Assembly: GCA_002085305.1 (NCBI GenBank) | Contig: NATJ01000094.1 | Location: forward strand, 1-5,779 | Reading direction: 5' to 3' | Length of the DNA stretch: 5,779 nt | From: Epsilonproteobacteria bacterium 4484_65 | GTDB lineage: Bacteria > Campylobacterota > Campylobacteria > Campylobacterales > Sulfurovaceae | Part shown: positions 1 to 5,779 of the stretch, piece by piece | Numbering within the stretch: the first letter of the stretch is position 1 | Layout: each line of letters begins with the position of its first letter | Notes under the pieces: model-generated | What the model was told of the DNA's origin: nothing | What the model saw: the letters and a program-made list of their open reading frames with translations, nothing else | The model's database searches: none | Position numbers and translations under genes: made by a program

Positions 1-78
1 CGATTAATATGGTATCGTATAAGCGATACCCTCCATCAAATCACACGTAGTGTGCCTTTGTCGTGGCGAATGCCCTTG
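1..78 (+). other. Structured segment without a recognised gene (possible 3' part of an unidentified RNA)
   Basis: I recognise no gene here. Two perfect hairpins are visible: GGTATCG (11-17) pairs with CGATACC (24-30) around a 6-base loop, and CACAC (42-46) pairs with GTGTG (50-54) around GTA. A third arm, 59-67, can pair with 98-106 (9 pairs including two G-T), which competes with the terminator stem that follows. The segment is more GC-rich and more self-complementary than the AT-rich spacer after it. Together with the terminator this suggests the 3' part of a structured transcript entering from the left. I looked for tmRNA, RNase P RNA, SRP RNA, 5S rRNA and common riboswitch motifs and found none. 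A + frame is open from the window edge to a TGA at 88-90 (29 codons, ending RMPLKAE), so a protein C-terminus or the end of a mobile element remains possible. Confidence 0.35.
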
Positions 79-114
79 AAAGCGGAGTGATTCGAGAGTC
101 ACGACGCTTTTTTT
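79..114 (+). terminator. Intrinsic (rho-independent) terminator of an upstream + strand transcript
   Basis: The outer stem AAAGCG (79-84) pairs with CGCTTT (105-110). A symmetric GA/GA internal loop follows (85-86 against 103-104), then GTGA (87-90) pairs with TCAC (99-102) around the 8-base loop TTCGAGAG. Seven consecutive T (108-114) overlap and follow the 3' arm. The tandem G-A mismatch could form sheared pairs, making the helix nearly continuous. No + strand gene starts between here and gyrA, so it must serve a transcript that begins to the left of the window. Confidence 0.6.
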
Positions 115-129
115 GCTTCGTTTTTTTCT

Positions 130-159
130 AAAAAAAATGACGAGAGAAACAACGCCTCG
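130..159 (-). terminator. Weak candidate terminator after exbD
   Basis: Read on the - strand, CGAG (159-156) pairs with CTCG (144-141) around an 11-base loop. Three bases later comes a run of eight T (137-130). It lies about 60 bases past the exbD stop, where the - strand transcript should end. The 4-bp stem is short and the T-run is set off from it, so the position supports the call more than the structure does. Confidence 0.25.
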
Positions 160-217
160 ATGGGGAAATGGGGAAATATCAGTAAAACATAATCAAATAA
201 GAGAGAGGTTAAGAAAA

Positions 218-595
218 CTATTTCTGCGTAATAATAGAAATATTCTCAAACCCTTTGGTTTTAAGTATATCTATAATATCTACAAAATATTGAAACTCAG
301 AACTTTTATCCATACGTAATGAAATAAGATCTTTTTTCGGATCAAGCTTCATGAGCCTCTCTCTGATGAGGTCAAGACTCAATACCTCTTTCCCATAAGA
401 GTAAACCCCCTCTTTGTTTACAGCGATCTGTATACTCTTCTTATCTTCATTCTTTTTAGAACTGGCAGAAGGCAAATCAACCTTAATGGTTTGATTGGTT
501 ACAAAGGTAGCCGTAGCAAGTACGATGACCAGCAGTACCAATACAATATCGATGAATGGTACAACATTCATCTGATCAAAACGTTCTCTTCTCAT
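218..595 (-). CDS. exbD: ExbD/TolR-family biopolymer transport protein
   Basis: ExbD is the small single-span partner of ExbB in the inner membrane. The ExbB-ExbD complex uses proton flow to drive TonB, which powers outer-membrane receptors for iron complexes and vitamin B12. This 125-residue protein has the family plan: a short cytoplasmic N-terminus (MRRERFDQMN), one transmembrane helix at about residues 12-34, then a periplasmic domain of about 90 residues. The signature MNVVPFIDIVLVLLVIVLAT contains Asp16, equivalent to the essential membrane Asp25 of E. coli ExbD. Length is normal (family about 120-145). The ATG is supported by AAGGA (608-604) 8 bases upstream, which lies inside a hairpin described separately. 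Its natural partner exbB, directly upstream, is truncated, and no tonB follows in the 217 bases to the window edge. TolR is the alternative, but the pair without tol genes favours ExbD. Confidence 0.9.
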   Translation of the reverse strand: MRRERFDQMNVVPFIDIVLVLLVIVLATATFVTNQTIKVDLPSASSKKNEDKKSIQIAVNKEGVYSYGKEVLSLDLIRERLMKLDPKKDLISLRMDKSSEFQYFVDIIDILKTKGFENISIITQK

Positions 596-604
596 TTAAC
601 GGTT

Positions 605-630
605 CCTTTTTGGGCAAAGCCCAACAAAGG
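605..630 (-). promoter_or_regulatory. Hairpin masking the exbD ribosome-binding site
   Basis: In the - strand transcript, CCTTT (630-626) pairs with AAAGG (609-605) and TTGGGC (624-619) pairs with GCCCAA (615-610). The stem is interrupted by one bulged G (625) and closed by a TTT loop, giving 11 base pairs in 26 bases. The 3' arm contains most of the exbD Shine-Dalgarno sequence AAGGA (608-604). Folding should therefore hide the site unless ribosomes finishing exbB open the stem. No T-run follows, so it is unlikely to be a terminator. A regulatory role is inferred from structure and position. Confidence 0.45.
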
Positions 631-635
631 ACTCT

Positions 636-947
636 TCAGCAGAGGTTCATGATCTCACCGGGGTTGATGGTATCTTGCTGGTCACCGATGATGTAAAAGG
701 TAATGATAATAGCAAGTACTGTACCAAGTAGCCCAATATAAGGAGCGTTAGAACCAATAGATGCGATGGTAGGCAAACGTTTTGAAATATCAAGTTCCAA
801 AGCTGTTTTATTGCTGTAGTCTGTCACTTTAATACCACGATAGAAGAGTATTCTCTCTATGGCAAATGCAAAGGTGATGAAACTCAAGAAGATCAGTAAA
901 CCTATCACTCCATAATCTACGATATCTTTTATCTGTTCTATTGGCAC
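636..947 (-). pseudogene. exbB: ExbB (MotA/TolQ/ExbB proton channel family), C-terminally truncated
   Basis: ExbB forms the pentameric inner-membrane proton channel that, with ExbD, energises TonB. The N-terminal two-thirds is clear: helix 1 at about residues 12-34 (YGVIGLLIFLSFITFAFAIE), the IASIGSNAPYIGLLGTV motif at 61-77, and helix 2 at about 70-88. The reading frame then stops after GEIMNLC at 103 residues. Short ExbB proteins of this group normally run to about 140-150, and the conserved third helix with its ALKATA..GL.VAIP-type motif is absent in every frame. Another frame (654-592) reads EPLLKSPLLGFAQKGTVK and ends in a TGA overlapping the exbD ATG as ATGA. This looks like the original C-terminal tail, so a frame-shifting deletion of roughly 100-130 bases near 648-654 is likely. 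The start is GTG (947-945), supported by AAGGA (959-955). A functional channel is unlikely; an assembly error is the main alternative. Confidence 0.8.
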
Positions 948-954
948 TTTTTTG

Positions 955-959
955 TCCTT
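955..959 (-). promoter_or_regulatory. Ribosome-binding site fixing the exbB GTG start
   Basis: On the - strand, AAGGA (959-955) stands 7 bases before GTG (947-945). No ATG lies nearby in frame, and translation from this GTG gives the expected MPIEQIKDIVDYGVIG N-terminus directly before helix 1. This decides the start. Confidence 0.6.
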
Positions 960-973
960 GTTTTTTGTTGTGC

Positions 974-979
974 ATTATA
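974..979 (-). promoter_or_regulatory. -10 element of the exbB-exbD promoter
   Basis: The - strand carries a perfect TATAAT at 979-974, about 27 bases before the exbB GTG, giving a leader of roughly 20 bases that contains the AAGGA site. There is no convincing -35 box at 17 bp; TTAACG (1005-1000) would leave a 20-base spacer. Upstream sequence is AT-rich, which is usual for Campylobacterota housekeeping promoters, where the -10 dominates. Confidence 0.5.
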
Positions 980-1110
980 TTCTAAGTATGTTAAAAGAAC
1001 GTTAATGAATAGAATACAGAATAAAAAGCGAAATAAGCCACTTTTAGATAAATATTATGTTAACCAAAAAACTTTAAAAATCATAAATATCCATTTAAAG
1101 ACCTCTAACA

Positions 1111-1160
1111 GCGATTTTGAGCGACTTTTAAGCATTTTTATCAGCACCATTAGATAAAAT
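1111..1160 (+). promoter_or_regulatory. gyrA promoter with phased T-tracts and -10 box
   Basis: TAAAAT (1155-1160) is a good -10 candidate 27 bases before the gyrA ATG. Upstream, instead of a -35 box, T-tracts recur at about 10-base intervals: TTTT at 1115-1118, TTTT at 1126-1129 and TTTTT at 1135-1139, within the near-repeats GCGATTTTGA, GCGACTTTTA and AGCATTTTTA. Periodic T-rich tracts in place of a -35 are the known form of sigma-70 promoters in Campylobacter and Helicobacter. The implied start near 1167 leaves a leader of about 20 bases with AAAGGA (1177-1182) as ribosome-binding site. It probably drives the whole gyrA-asd-yqhA-hemE cluster. Confidence 0.5.
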
Positions 1161-1187
1161 CATGTAACTTTGATTTAAAGGAAGAGA

Positions 1188-3701
1188 ATGTCTGATTTGT
1201 TTGAAGAACAAAATGTAGAAGAAGTATTGATAGAAGACAGTATTAAGGCTAGTTACCTTGATTACTCAATGTCAGTAATCATCGGTAGAGCACTACCGGA
1301 TGCACGTGATGGTCTTAAACCAGTACACAGAAGAATCCTCTATGCGATGGAAGATTTGCATCTTTCACATAGAAGTCCATACAAAAAGTCTGCACGTATC
1401 GTCGGAGATGTGATCGGTAAGTATCACCCACATGGTGATAACTCTGTATATGATGCACTCGTACGTATGGCACAAGACTTCTCTATGCAGGCACCGCTTG
1501 TAGATGGTCAAGGTAACTTCGGTTCAGTCGATGGCGATAACGCAGCGGCTATGAGATATACCGAAGCACGTATGACGAAGATAGCCGAAGAACTTTTGAA
1601 TGATCTAGATAAAGATACAGTAGATTTCGTACCAAACTACGATGACTCCATGTCTGAGCCTGATGTACTTCCTGCACGTGTACCAAACTTGTTACTCAAC
1701 GGTTCAAGTGGTATCGCAGTTGGTATGGCAACGAATATTCCTCCGCATAGACTCGATGAGCTTATAGAAGCGCTTATACTTCGTATAGACAGTCCAGAGT
1801 CAACAATTGAAGATATGATGAAAATCGTTCATGGACCTGATTTCCCAACAGGTGGTATCATCTTTGGTCGTAAGGGTATTACAGATGCTTACACAACAGG
1901 ACGCGGGCGTATCAAAGTACGTGCCAAAACGCATATTGAGCAAAAAGGGTCTAGAGAAGTTATCGTAATCGATGAACTTCCTTTCCAGGTGAACAAGTCA
2001 AGACTCATAGAGAATATTGCACAACTTGTACGTGACAAGCATATAGAAGGCATCTCTGAACTGCGTGATGAATCAGATAGAGAAGGTATCCGTGTGGTCT
2101 TTGAGCTTAAACGTGATGCGATGAGTGAGATCGTACTCAACAACCTCTTTAAGAGTACGCAGATGCAAGTGACCTTTGGTATTATCATGCTTGCTATTGC
2201 AAACAAAGAACCAAAAGTCTTTAAGCTTCTTGAACTTTTTGACCTTTTCTTGAACCATAGAAAAACAGTAGTGATCAGAAGAACGATCTTTGATCTTGAA
2301 AAAGCAAGAGCAAGAGCACACATTTTAGAAGGTCTTAAGATCGCTATCGATAATATCGATGAAGTGATCAAGATCATCCGTGCTTCTAAAGATGATACGG
2401 AAGCTAGAGAAGGCTTAATATCTCGCTTCAAACTTTCAGAGATTCAGGCAAAAGCTATCTTAGAGATGAGACTAGGGCGTCTTACCGGTCTTCAGATAGA
2501 AAAGATAGAAAGTGAATTGGCTGAACTTCTAGCACTCATTGCAGAGCTTGAAGCAATACTCAAAAGTGAAGACAAGATCAATGAGATCATCCGTGAAGAA
2601 CTTGTAGAGATCGGTGATAAATATACAACACCTCGTCGTACAGAGATCGTAGATGATTATGATGATATAGATATCGAAGACCTCATTCCAAATGAGCCTA
2701 TGGTTGTAACTATTACGCATAGAGGGTACATCAAACGTGTACCGGTGAAACAATATGAAAAACAACATCGTGGCGGTAAAGGTAAAACGGCAGTGACCAC
2801 TTATGATGATGACTTCATAGAGAGCTTCTTTACGTCAAATACACATGATACTCTCATGTTTGTAACAGATCGAGGACAACTCTACTGGTTGAAAGTGTAT
2901 CGTATCCCTGAAGGTTCTCGTATTGCTAAAGGTAAGGCAGTAGTAAATCTCATTAATCTTCAGAAAGATGAGAAGATCATGGCTATCATCCCTACGACAG
3001 ACTTCAATGATGATAAAGGGCTTGTATTTTTTACAAAAAATGGTATCGTCAAACGTACAAATCTTTCTGAGTATTCTAACATTAGAAGCAATGGTGTCAG
3101 AGCTATTAATCTTGATGAAGATGATACGCTTGTAGAAGCGAAAATTGTTCTTCCTGATACAAAATGGCTTTTTGTTGCAACCAAAAAAGGTCTATGTATC
3201 AGATTTAAAGTAGAAGATGCAAGAGAGATAGGTCGTGTGGCACGTGGTGTAACGGCTATCAAGTTTAAAATAGAAGGTGACTATGTATGTGGTGCGATTA
3301 CTATACAAGATGAAGAAGACGAGATCTTGATGCTTTCTGAAAAAGGTCTTGGTAAACGTACAACAGCTTCTGAGTATCGTGAACAAAACCGTGCAGGTAA
3401 AGGGGTTATCTCTATGAAGCTTACACCTAAAACAGGTGATGTCGTTGGTGTTGTAGCAGTAGAAGAAGATAAAGATTTGATGTGTTTAACTTCAGTAGGT
3501 AAAATGATACGTGTTGATATGGAAACCATCCGTAAAGCAGGGAGAAATACTTCAGGTGTGAAAGTGGTTTCCGTAGAGAAAAAAGACATTGTTGTAAGTA
3601 TGGCTAAATGTCAAAAAGAAGAGAAACCAGAAGATGAAGTTGAAAGTAATGAAAATAGTGAACCATCAACAAATAACGATAATACATTAGGATTAGAATA
3701 A
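1188..3701 (+). CDS. gyrA: DNA gyrase subunit A
   Basis: GyrA is the DNA-cutting and -wrapping subunit of the A2B2 gyrase, which introduces negative supercoils with ATP used by GyrB. At 837 residues it matches the size of epsilonproteobacterial GyrA. Domains in order: the winged-helix breakage-reunion core from about 30 ([18 protein letters not shown] at 32-49) with catalytic Tyr124 in [11 protein letters not shown]; tower and coiled-coil to about 505; and the C-terminal beta-pinwheel from about 510. The pinwheel carries a GyrA box reading QHRGGKG (526-532), which marks gyrase rather than ParC. The last ~25 residues are acidic and low-complexity. The quinolone-determining region reads GDNSVYD (83-89): Asn85 replaces E. 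coli Ser83 and Asp89 matches Asp87. The ATG is supported by AAAGGA 5 bases upstream. It is the first gene of a tight four-gene cluster, and exbB is divergent from it. Confidence 0.97.
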   Translation: MSDLFEEQNVEEVLIEDSIKASYLDYSMSVIIGRALPDARDGLKPVHRRILYAMEDLHLSHRSPYKKSARIVGDVIGKYHPHGDNSVYDALVRMAQDFSMQAPLVDGQGNFGSVDGDNAAAMRYTEARMTKIAEELLNDLDKDTVDFVPNYDDSMSEPDVLPARVPNLLLNGSSGIAVGMATNIPPHRLDELIEALILRIDSPESTIEDMMKIVHGPDFPTGGIIFGRKGITDAYTTGRGRIKVRAKTHIEQKGSREVIVIDELPFQVNKSRLIENIAQLVRDKHIEGISELRDESDREGIRVVFELKRDAMSEIVLNNLFKSTQMQVTFGIIMLAIANKEPKVFKLLELFDLFLNHRKTVVIRRTIFDLEKARARAHILEGLKIAIDNIDEVIKIIRASKDDTEAREGLISRFKLSEIQAKAILEMRLGRLTGLQIEKIESELAELLALIAELEAILKSEDKINEIIREELVEIGDKYTTPRRTEIVDDYDDIDIEDLIPNEPMVVTITHRGYIKRVPVKQYEKQHRGGKGKTAVTTYDDDFIESFFTSNTHDTLMFVTDRGQLYWLKVYRIPEGSRIAKGKAVVNLINLQKDEKIMAIIPTTDFNDDKGLVFFTKNGIVKRTNLSEYSNIRSNGVRAINLDEDDTLVEAKIVLPDTKWLFVATKKGLCIRFKVEDAREIGRVARGVTAIKFKIEGDYVCGAITIQDEEDEILMLSEKGLGKRTTASEYREQNRAGKGVISMKLTPKTGDVVGVVAVEEDKDLMCLTSVGKMIRVDMETIRKAGRNTSGVKVVSVEKKDIVVSMAKCQKEEKPEDEVESNENSEPSTNNDNTLGLE
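3689..3692 (+). promoter_or_regulatory. Ribosome-binding site for the asd GTG start
   Basis: AGGA lies inside the last codons of gyrA, 10 bases before the GTG at 3703-3705. No ATG stands near the expected N-terminus; the next in-frame Met comes after the nucleotide-binding loop. The GTG is therefore the only start that preserves KKYNIAVVGASGAVGEE. The spacing is rather long, and termination of gyrA translation probably helps re-initiation. Confidence 0.45.
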
Positions 3702-3702
3702 G

Positions 3703-4740
3703 GTGAAGAAATATAACATAGCAGTAGTTGGTGCCTCCGGTGCCGTTGGTGAAGAACTTTTTAGAGTACTTGAAGACTTAAAATTTCCTATAGGGGAACT
3801 TCTACCGCTTGCAAGTGCAAACAGTGTAGGTGTTGAGATAGAGTGTCAAGGTAAAAGTTATAAGATAGAAGAGCTTACAGAAGAAGTCTTTAACGGTAGA
3901 AATATTGATATCGCTTTCTTCTCCGCAGGTGGAAGTATTTCTGCTCATTTTGCAAAGTATGCAGTGGAAGCAGGAGCAGTGGTCATTGACAACACATCTC
4001 ACTTTAGAATGGATGAAAGAGTTCCTTTGGTCGTTCCGGAAGTAAACCCTGAAGACATTGAACTCTGGGAAGATACAGGGATCATAGCGAACCCTAATTG
4101 TTCTACGATTCAAATGGTGCAACTTCTTAAACCCCTTCATGACCTGTATGGTATCAAAAGAGTAGATGTGAGCACATATCAGGCAGTATCTGGAGCAGGG
4201 AAAGCTGGTATGGAAGAGCTTGTCAAACAGATGCAGGATTTCTTCGCATTTAAACTTGATGAGAGTGAAATAAAAGCATTTTCACATCAAATAGCCCTTA
4301 ATGTCATTCCTCATATTGATGTCCCGCAAGAGAATGGGTATACCAAAGAAGAGATGAAAATGGTAAATGAAACCAATAAGATCATGCACTCTGATTTTGC
4401 AGTATCTGCTACTTGTGTGCGTGTGCCGGTACTTAGATCCCACTCTGAGTCTATTACTATTACATTTGAAAATGATGTAGATGTAAATGTAGATAAAGCA
4501 AGAGAAGTTTTAGGATCTTTTGAGAATGTTGTTGTGATGGATGATATGTCTAAAAATGAATATCCAATGCCGACAACAGCGACAGATACGGATGAAACGT
4601 ATGTTGGACGGATCAGAAAAGATCTGTACGCAAATAACATTTTACATATTTGGGGTGTTGCAGATCAAGTAAGAGTAGGTGCAGCAACGAATTCAGTTCG
4701 TATTGCTCAAAAATGGATTAAATTAGAGGAAAATATATAA
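3703..4740 (+). CDS. asd: Aspartate-semialdehyde dehydrogenase
   Basis: Asd reduces L-aspartyl-4-phosphate with NADPH to aspartate-4-semialdehyde, the branch-point precursor of lysine, diaminopimelate for the cell wall, threonine and methionine, in the cytoplasm. The 345-residue length is typical. Visible features are the nucleotide-binding loop GASGAVGEE (10-18), the SAGGS loop (74-78), DNTSHFRM with a likely phosphate-contacting Arg102, catalytic Cys133 in NPNCSTIQ, STYQAVSGAGKAG (157-169) with Gln160, and the RSHSES segment (245-250) whose His247 is the expected acid/base. The C-terminus GAATNSVRIA is also conserved. No catalytic residue is missing. The gene starts with GTG one base after the gyrA stop, so it depends on gyrA transcription. 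USG-1-type paralogues lack the catalytic Cys, which argues for the true enzyme here. Confidence 0.96.
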   Translation: MKKYNIAVVGASGAVGEELFRVLEDLKFPIGELLPLASANSVGVEIECQGKSYKIEELTEEVFNGRNIDIAFFSAGGSISAHFAKYAVEAGAVVIDNTSHFRMDERVPLVVPEVNPEDIELWEDTGIIANPNCSTIQMVQLLKPLHDLYGIKRVDVSTYQAVSGAGKAGMEELVKQMQDFFAFKLDESEIKAFSHQIALNVIPHIDVPQENGYTKEEMKMVNETNKIMHSDFAVSATCVRVPVLRSHSESITITFENDVDVNVDKAREVLGSFENVVVMDDMSKNEYPMPTTATDTDETYVGRIRKDLYANNILHIWGVADQVRVGAATNSVRIAQKWIKLEENI

Positions 4741-5247
4741 ATGTTAGAAAAATTATTTGAAGGTGCCATTTGGCGAAGTAGATTTATTGTCTTATTGGCA
4801 GTTATTTTTGGTTTATTGGGTGCAATAGTACTATTTGTGGTAGCTTCAATGGATATTTGGGGTGTTGCTGTTTATACATTTAATACGATTATCACACATG
4901 CACATCCAGAGAATTTTCATGAAGATATTGTTGCGGGCATCATTGGAGCGGTAGACCTCTATCTTATCGCAGTTGTGATGTTCATCTTTTCATTTGGTAT
5001 TTATGAACTTTTCATCTCAGATATAGATGAGGCAGGCGGTAAGAACGGTAGCCAAATACTTGCTATCCATTCGCTTGATCAACTCAAAGACAAGATCGCA
5101 AAAGTCATTGTTATGGTATTGGTCGTAAACTTTTTTCAGAGGGTTTTACATACAAACTTTTCAACACCCTTAGAGATGTTGTATTTTGCAGGTTCGATCA
5201 CTGCTCTTTCTGTAGGGTTATATTTTTTAGGTAAGGTAGGTAAATAA
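4741..5247 (+). CDS. yqhA: UPF0114 (YqhA-type) inner-membrane protein of unknown function
   Basis: This 168-residue protein matches the UPF0114/YqhA family by length and pattern; I know of no assigned biochemical role for the family. Four hydrophobic segments are visible at about residues 14-36, 64-90, 118-136 and 144-163. The characteristic stretches are [20 protein letters not shown] (71-90), followed by FISDIDEA, and [20 protein letters not shown] (111-130). The hydrophilic loop at 91-117 is acidic then basic. There is no signal peptide beyond the first membrane segment. The ATG follows the asd stop with no gap, and its ribosome-binding site GAGGA (4726-4730) lies within the asd end, 10 bases upstream. 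The 3' end shares one base with hemE. The arrangement implies co-expression with asd and hemE but does not by itself show a link to either pathway. Confidence 0.85.
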   Translation: MLEKLFEGAIWRSRFIVLLAVIFGLLGAIVLFVVASMDIWGVAVYTFNTIITHAHPENFHEDIVAGIIGAVDLYLIAVVMFIFSFGIYELFISDIDEAGGKNGSQILAIHSLDQLKDKIAKVIVMVLVVNFFQRVLHTNFSTPLEMLYFAGSITALSVGLYFLGKVGK

Positions 5248-5779
5248 TGGGTAAAATATTTGTAGATGCATGTTTAGGCAAAGAGACACCATACACACCG
5301 GTATGGATGATGAGACAAGCAGGGCGTTATTTGCCGGAGTATATGGCTGTAAGGGCAGAGGCTGGTAATTTTCTTAACCTTTGTCATAACCCTCCAAAAG
5401 CAGCAGAAGTAACGATCCAACCACTTGACATCGTAGGTGTAGATGCGGCTATCTTATTCTCTGATATTCTTGTTATCCCGGATGAGATGGGTATGGACTT
5501 GAGTTTTGTAAAAGGTGAAGGACCAAAGTTCTCTGATCCTATAGAAACACAGGAAGATGTAGACAGACTCATCGGTGGAGATGAGGCAGCGAGCAAGCTT
5601 ACGTATGTATATGAGACTATTGAACTTCTTAGAAAACAGCTTGATGACAGAGGTGATGATATAGCGCTCATCGGTTTCACCGGTGCACCATGGACACTTG
5701 CTACATACATGATAGAAGGTCAAGGAACGAAGACATATAATATTTGTAAAAAGATGATGTATTCTAACCCGGAACTTTT
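5247..5779 (+). CDS. hemE: Uroporphyrinogen decarboxylase, N-terminal part (cut by window end)
   Basis: HemE removes the four acetate carboxyl groups of uroporphyrinogen III to give coproporphyrinogen III in haem synthesis, in the cytoplasm, without a cofactor. The 177 complete codons present are about half of the usual ~340. Diagnostic motifs are [15 protein letters not shown] (18-32) with substrate-binding Arg23 and Arg27, [13 protein letters not shown] (71-83) with the key Asp73, and [16 protein letters not shown] (143-158) with Tyr154, matching the active-site Tyr of the family. The frame is open through the right edge with no defect. The ATG overlaps the yqhA stop by one base (TAATG), with AGG (5238-5240) or AAGG (5233-5236) as a modest ribosome-binding site, so translation is probably coupled to yqhA. 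It is the fourth gene of the gyrA cluster. Confidence 0.95.
   Translation, partial: MGKIFVDACLGKETPYTPVWMMRQAGRYLPEYMAVRAEAGNFLNLCHNPPKAAEVTIQPLDIVGVDAAILFSDILVIPDEMGMDLSFVKGEGPKFSDPIETQEDVDRLIGGDEAASKLTYVYETIELLRKQLDDRGDDIALIGFTGAPWTLATYMIEGQGTKTYNICKKMMYSNPEL

Noticed and set aside
1..90. 29-codon + frame entering from the left edge, considered as a transposase (TnpB-type) C-terminus
   Set aside because: No zinc-finger or catalytic motif is visible in the fragment, and the strong hairpins fit a structured RNA or 3' UTR at least as well; it cannot be decided without upstream sequence.
86..102. TTCGAGA loop resembling a tRNA T-arm
   Set aside because: The flanking bases pair only as a 4-bp stem around an 8-base loop, and no acceptor, D or anticodon arm can be drawn, so there is no tRNA or tmRNA 3' end.
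161..176. Tandem repeat of TGGGGAAA
   Set aside because: Only two copies of 8 bases in a short spacer; no array and no link to a neighbouring element.
113..319. 68-codon + strand open frame starting in the terminator T-run
   Set aside because: It runs antisense over the end of exbD, starts within the T-run after a terminator, has no ribosome-binding site, and its product is low-complexity with no family resemblance.
605..630. Hairpin at the exbB-exbD junction read as a terminator
   Set aside because: No T-run follows the 3' arm on the - strand; the bases after it are the exbD ribosome-binding site and start.
1889..2431. 180-codon - strand open frame inside gyrA
   Set aside because: It lies fully antisense to strongly conserved gyrA, has a Ser/Leu-rich shadow composition and no ribosome-binding site or family signature.
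4311..4640. 109-codon - strand open frame inside asd
   Set aside because: It is antisense to conserved asd codons, Ser/Thr-rich as expected of a shadow frame, and has no recognisable motif.
5384..5723. Two overlapping - strand open frames inside hemE
   Set aside because: Both lie antisense to conserved HemE motifs and show shadow composition.

Overview
The window reads as the chromosome of a Campylobacterota (epsilonproteobacterial) species, probably of the Sulfurovum/Sulfurimonas type. The basis is moderate-to-low GC, the character of the GyrA, Asd and HemE proteins, a Helicobacter-like Asn at the quinolone-contact position of GyrA, and a gyrA promoter with T-tracts phased at about 10 bp in place of a clear -35 box. 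The genus is an inference from recognition and was not tested by a search.

Layout. Positions 1-217 hold no supportable gene. The first ~115 bases are rich in small hairpins and end in a good intrinsic terminator on the + strand, so an upstream transcript (RNA gene or the 3' end of a gene outside the window) probably stops there. Positions 218-947 on the - strand hold an exbB-exbD pair for a TonB-type proton-driven energiser. ExbD is intact, but ExbB stops at 103 residues and lacks the whole third transmembrane segment of the MotA/TolQ/ExbB fold, so it looks like a recently broken gene. A 26-base hairpin at the exbB-exbD junction covers the exbD Shine-Dalgarno sequence. No tonB follows exbD. 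Positions 948-1187 are a divergent promoter region serving exbB leftwards and gyrA rightwards.

From 1188 to the right edge, four + strand genes are packed with almost no space: gyrA (DNA gyrase subunit A), asd (aspartate-semialdehyde dehydrogenase, 1 base after gyrA), a UPF0114/YqhA-type membrane protein (0 bases after asd) and hemE (uroporphyrinogen decarboxylase, 1-base overlap, cut by the window end). They are likely one transcription unit driven from the promoter before gyrA. It mixes DNA topology, aspartate-family amino acid/diaminopimelate synthesis, an unknown membrane function and haem synthesis, so the shared feature is constitutive housekeeping rather than one pathway.

No CRISPR array, complete mobile element or obviously new multi-gene system is visible. 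The points most worth checking are the truncated exbB with the SD-masking hairpin beside it, and the unidentified structured element at the left edge.
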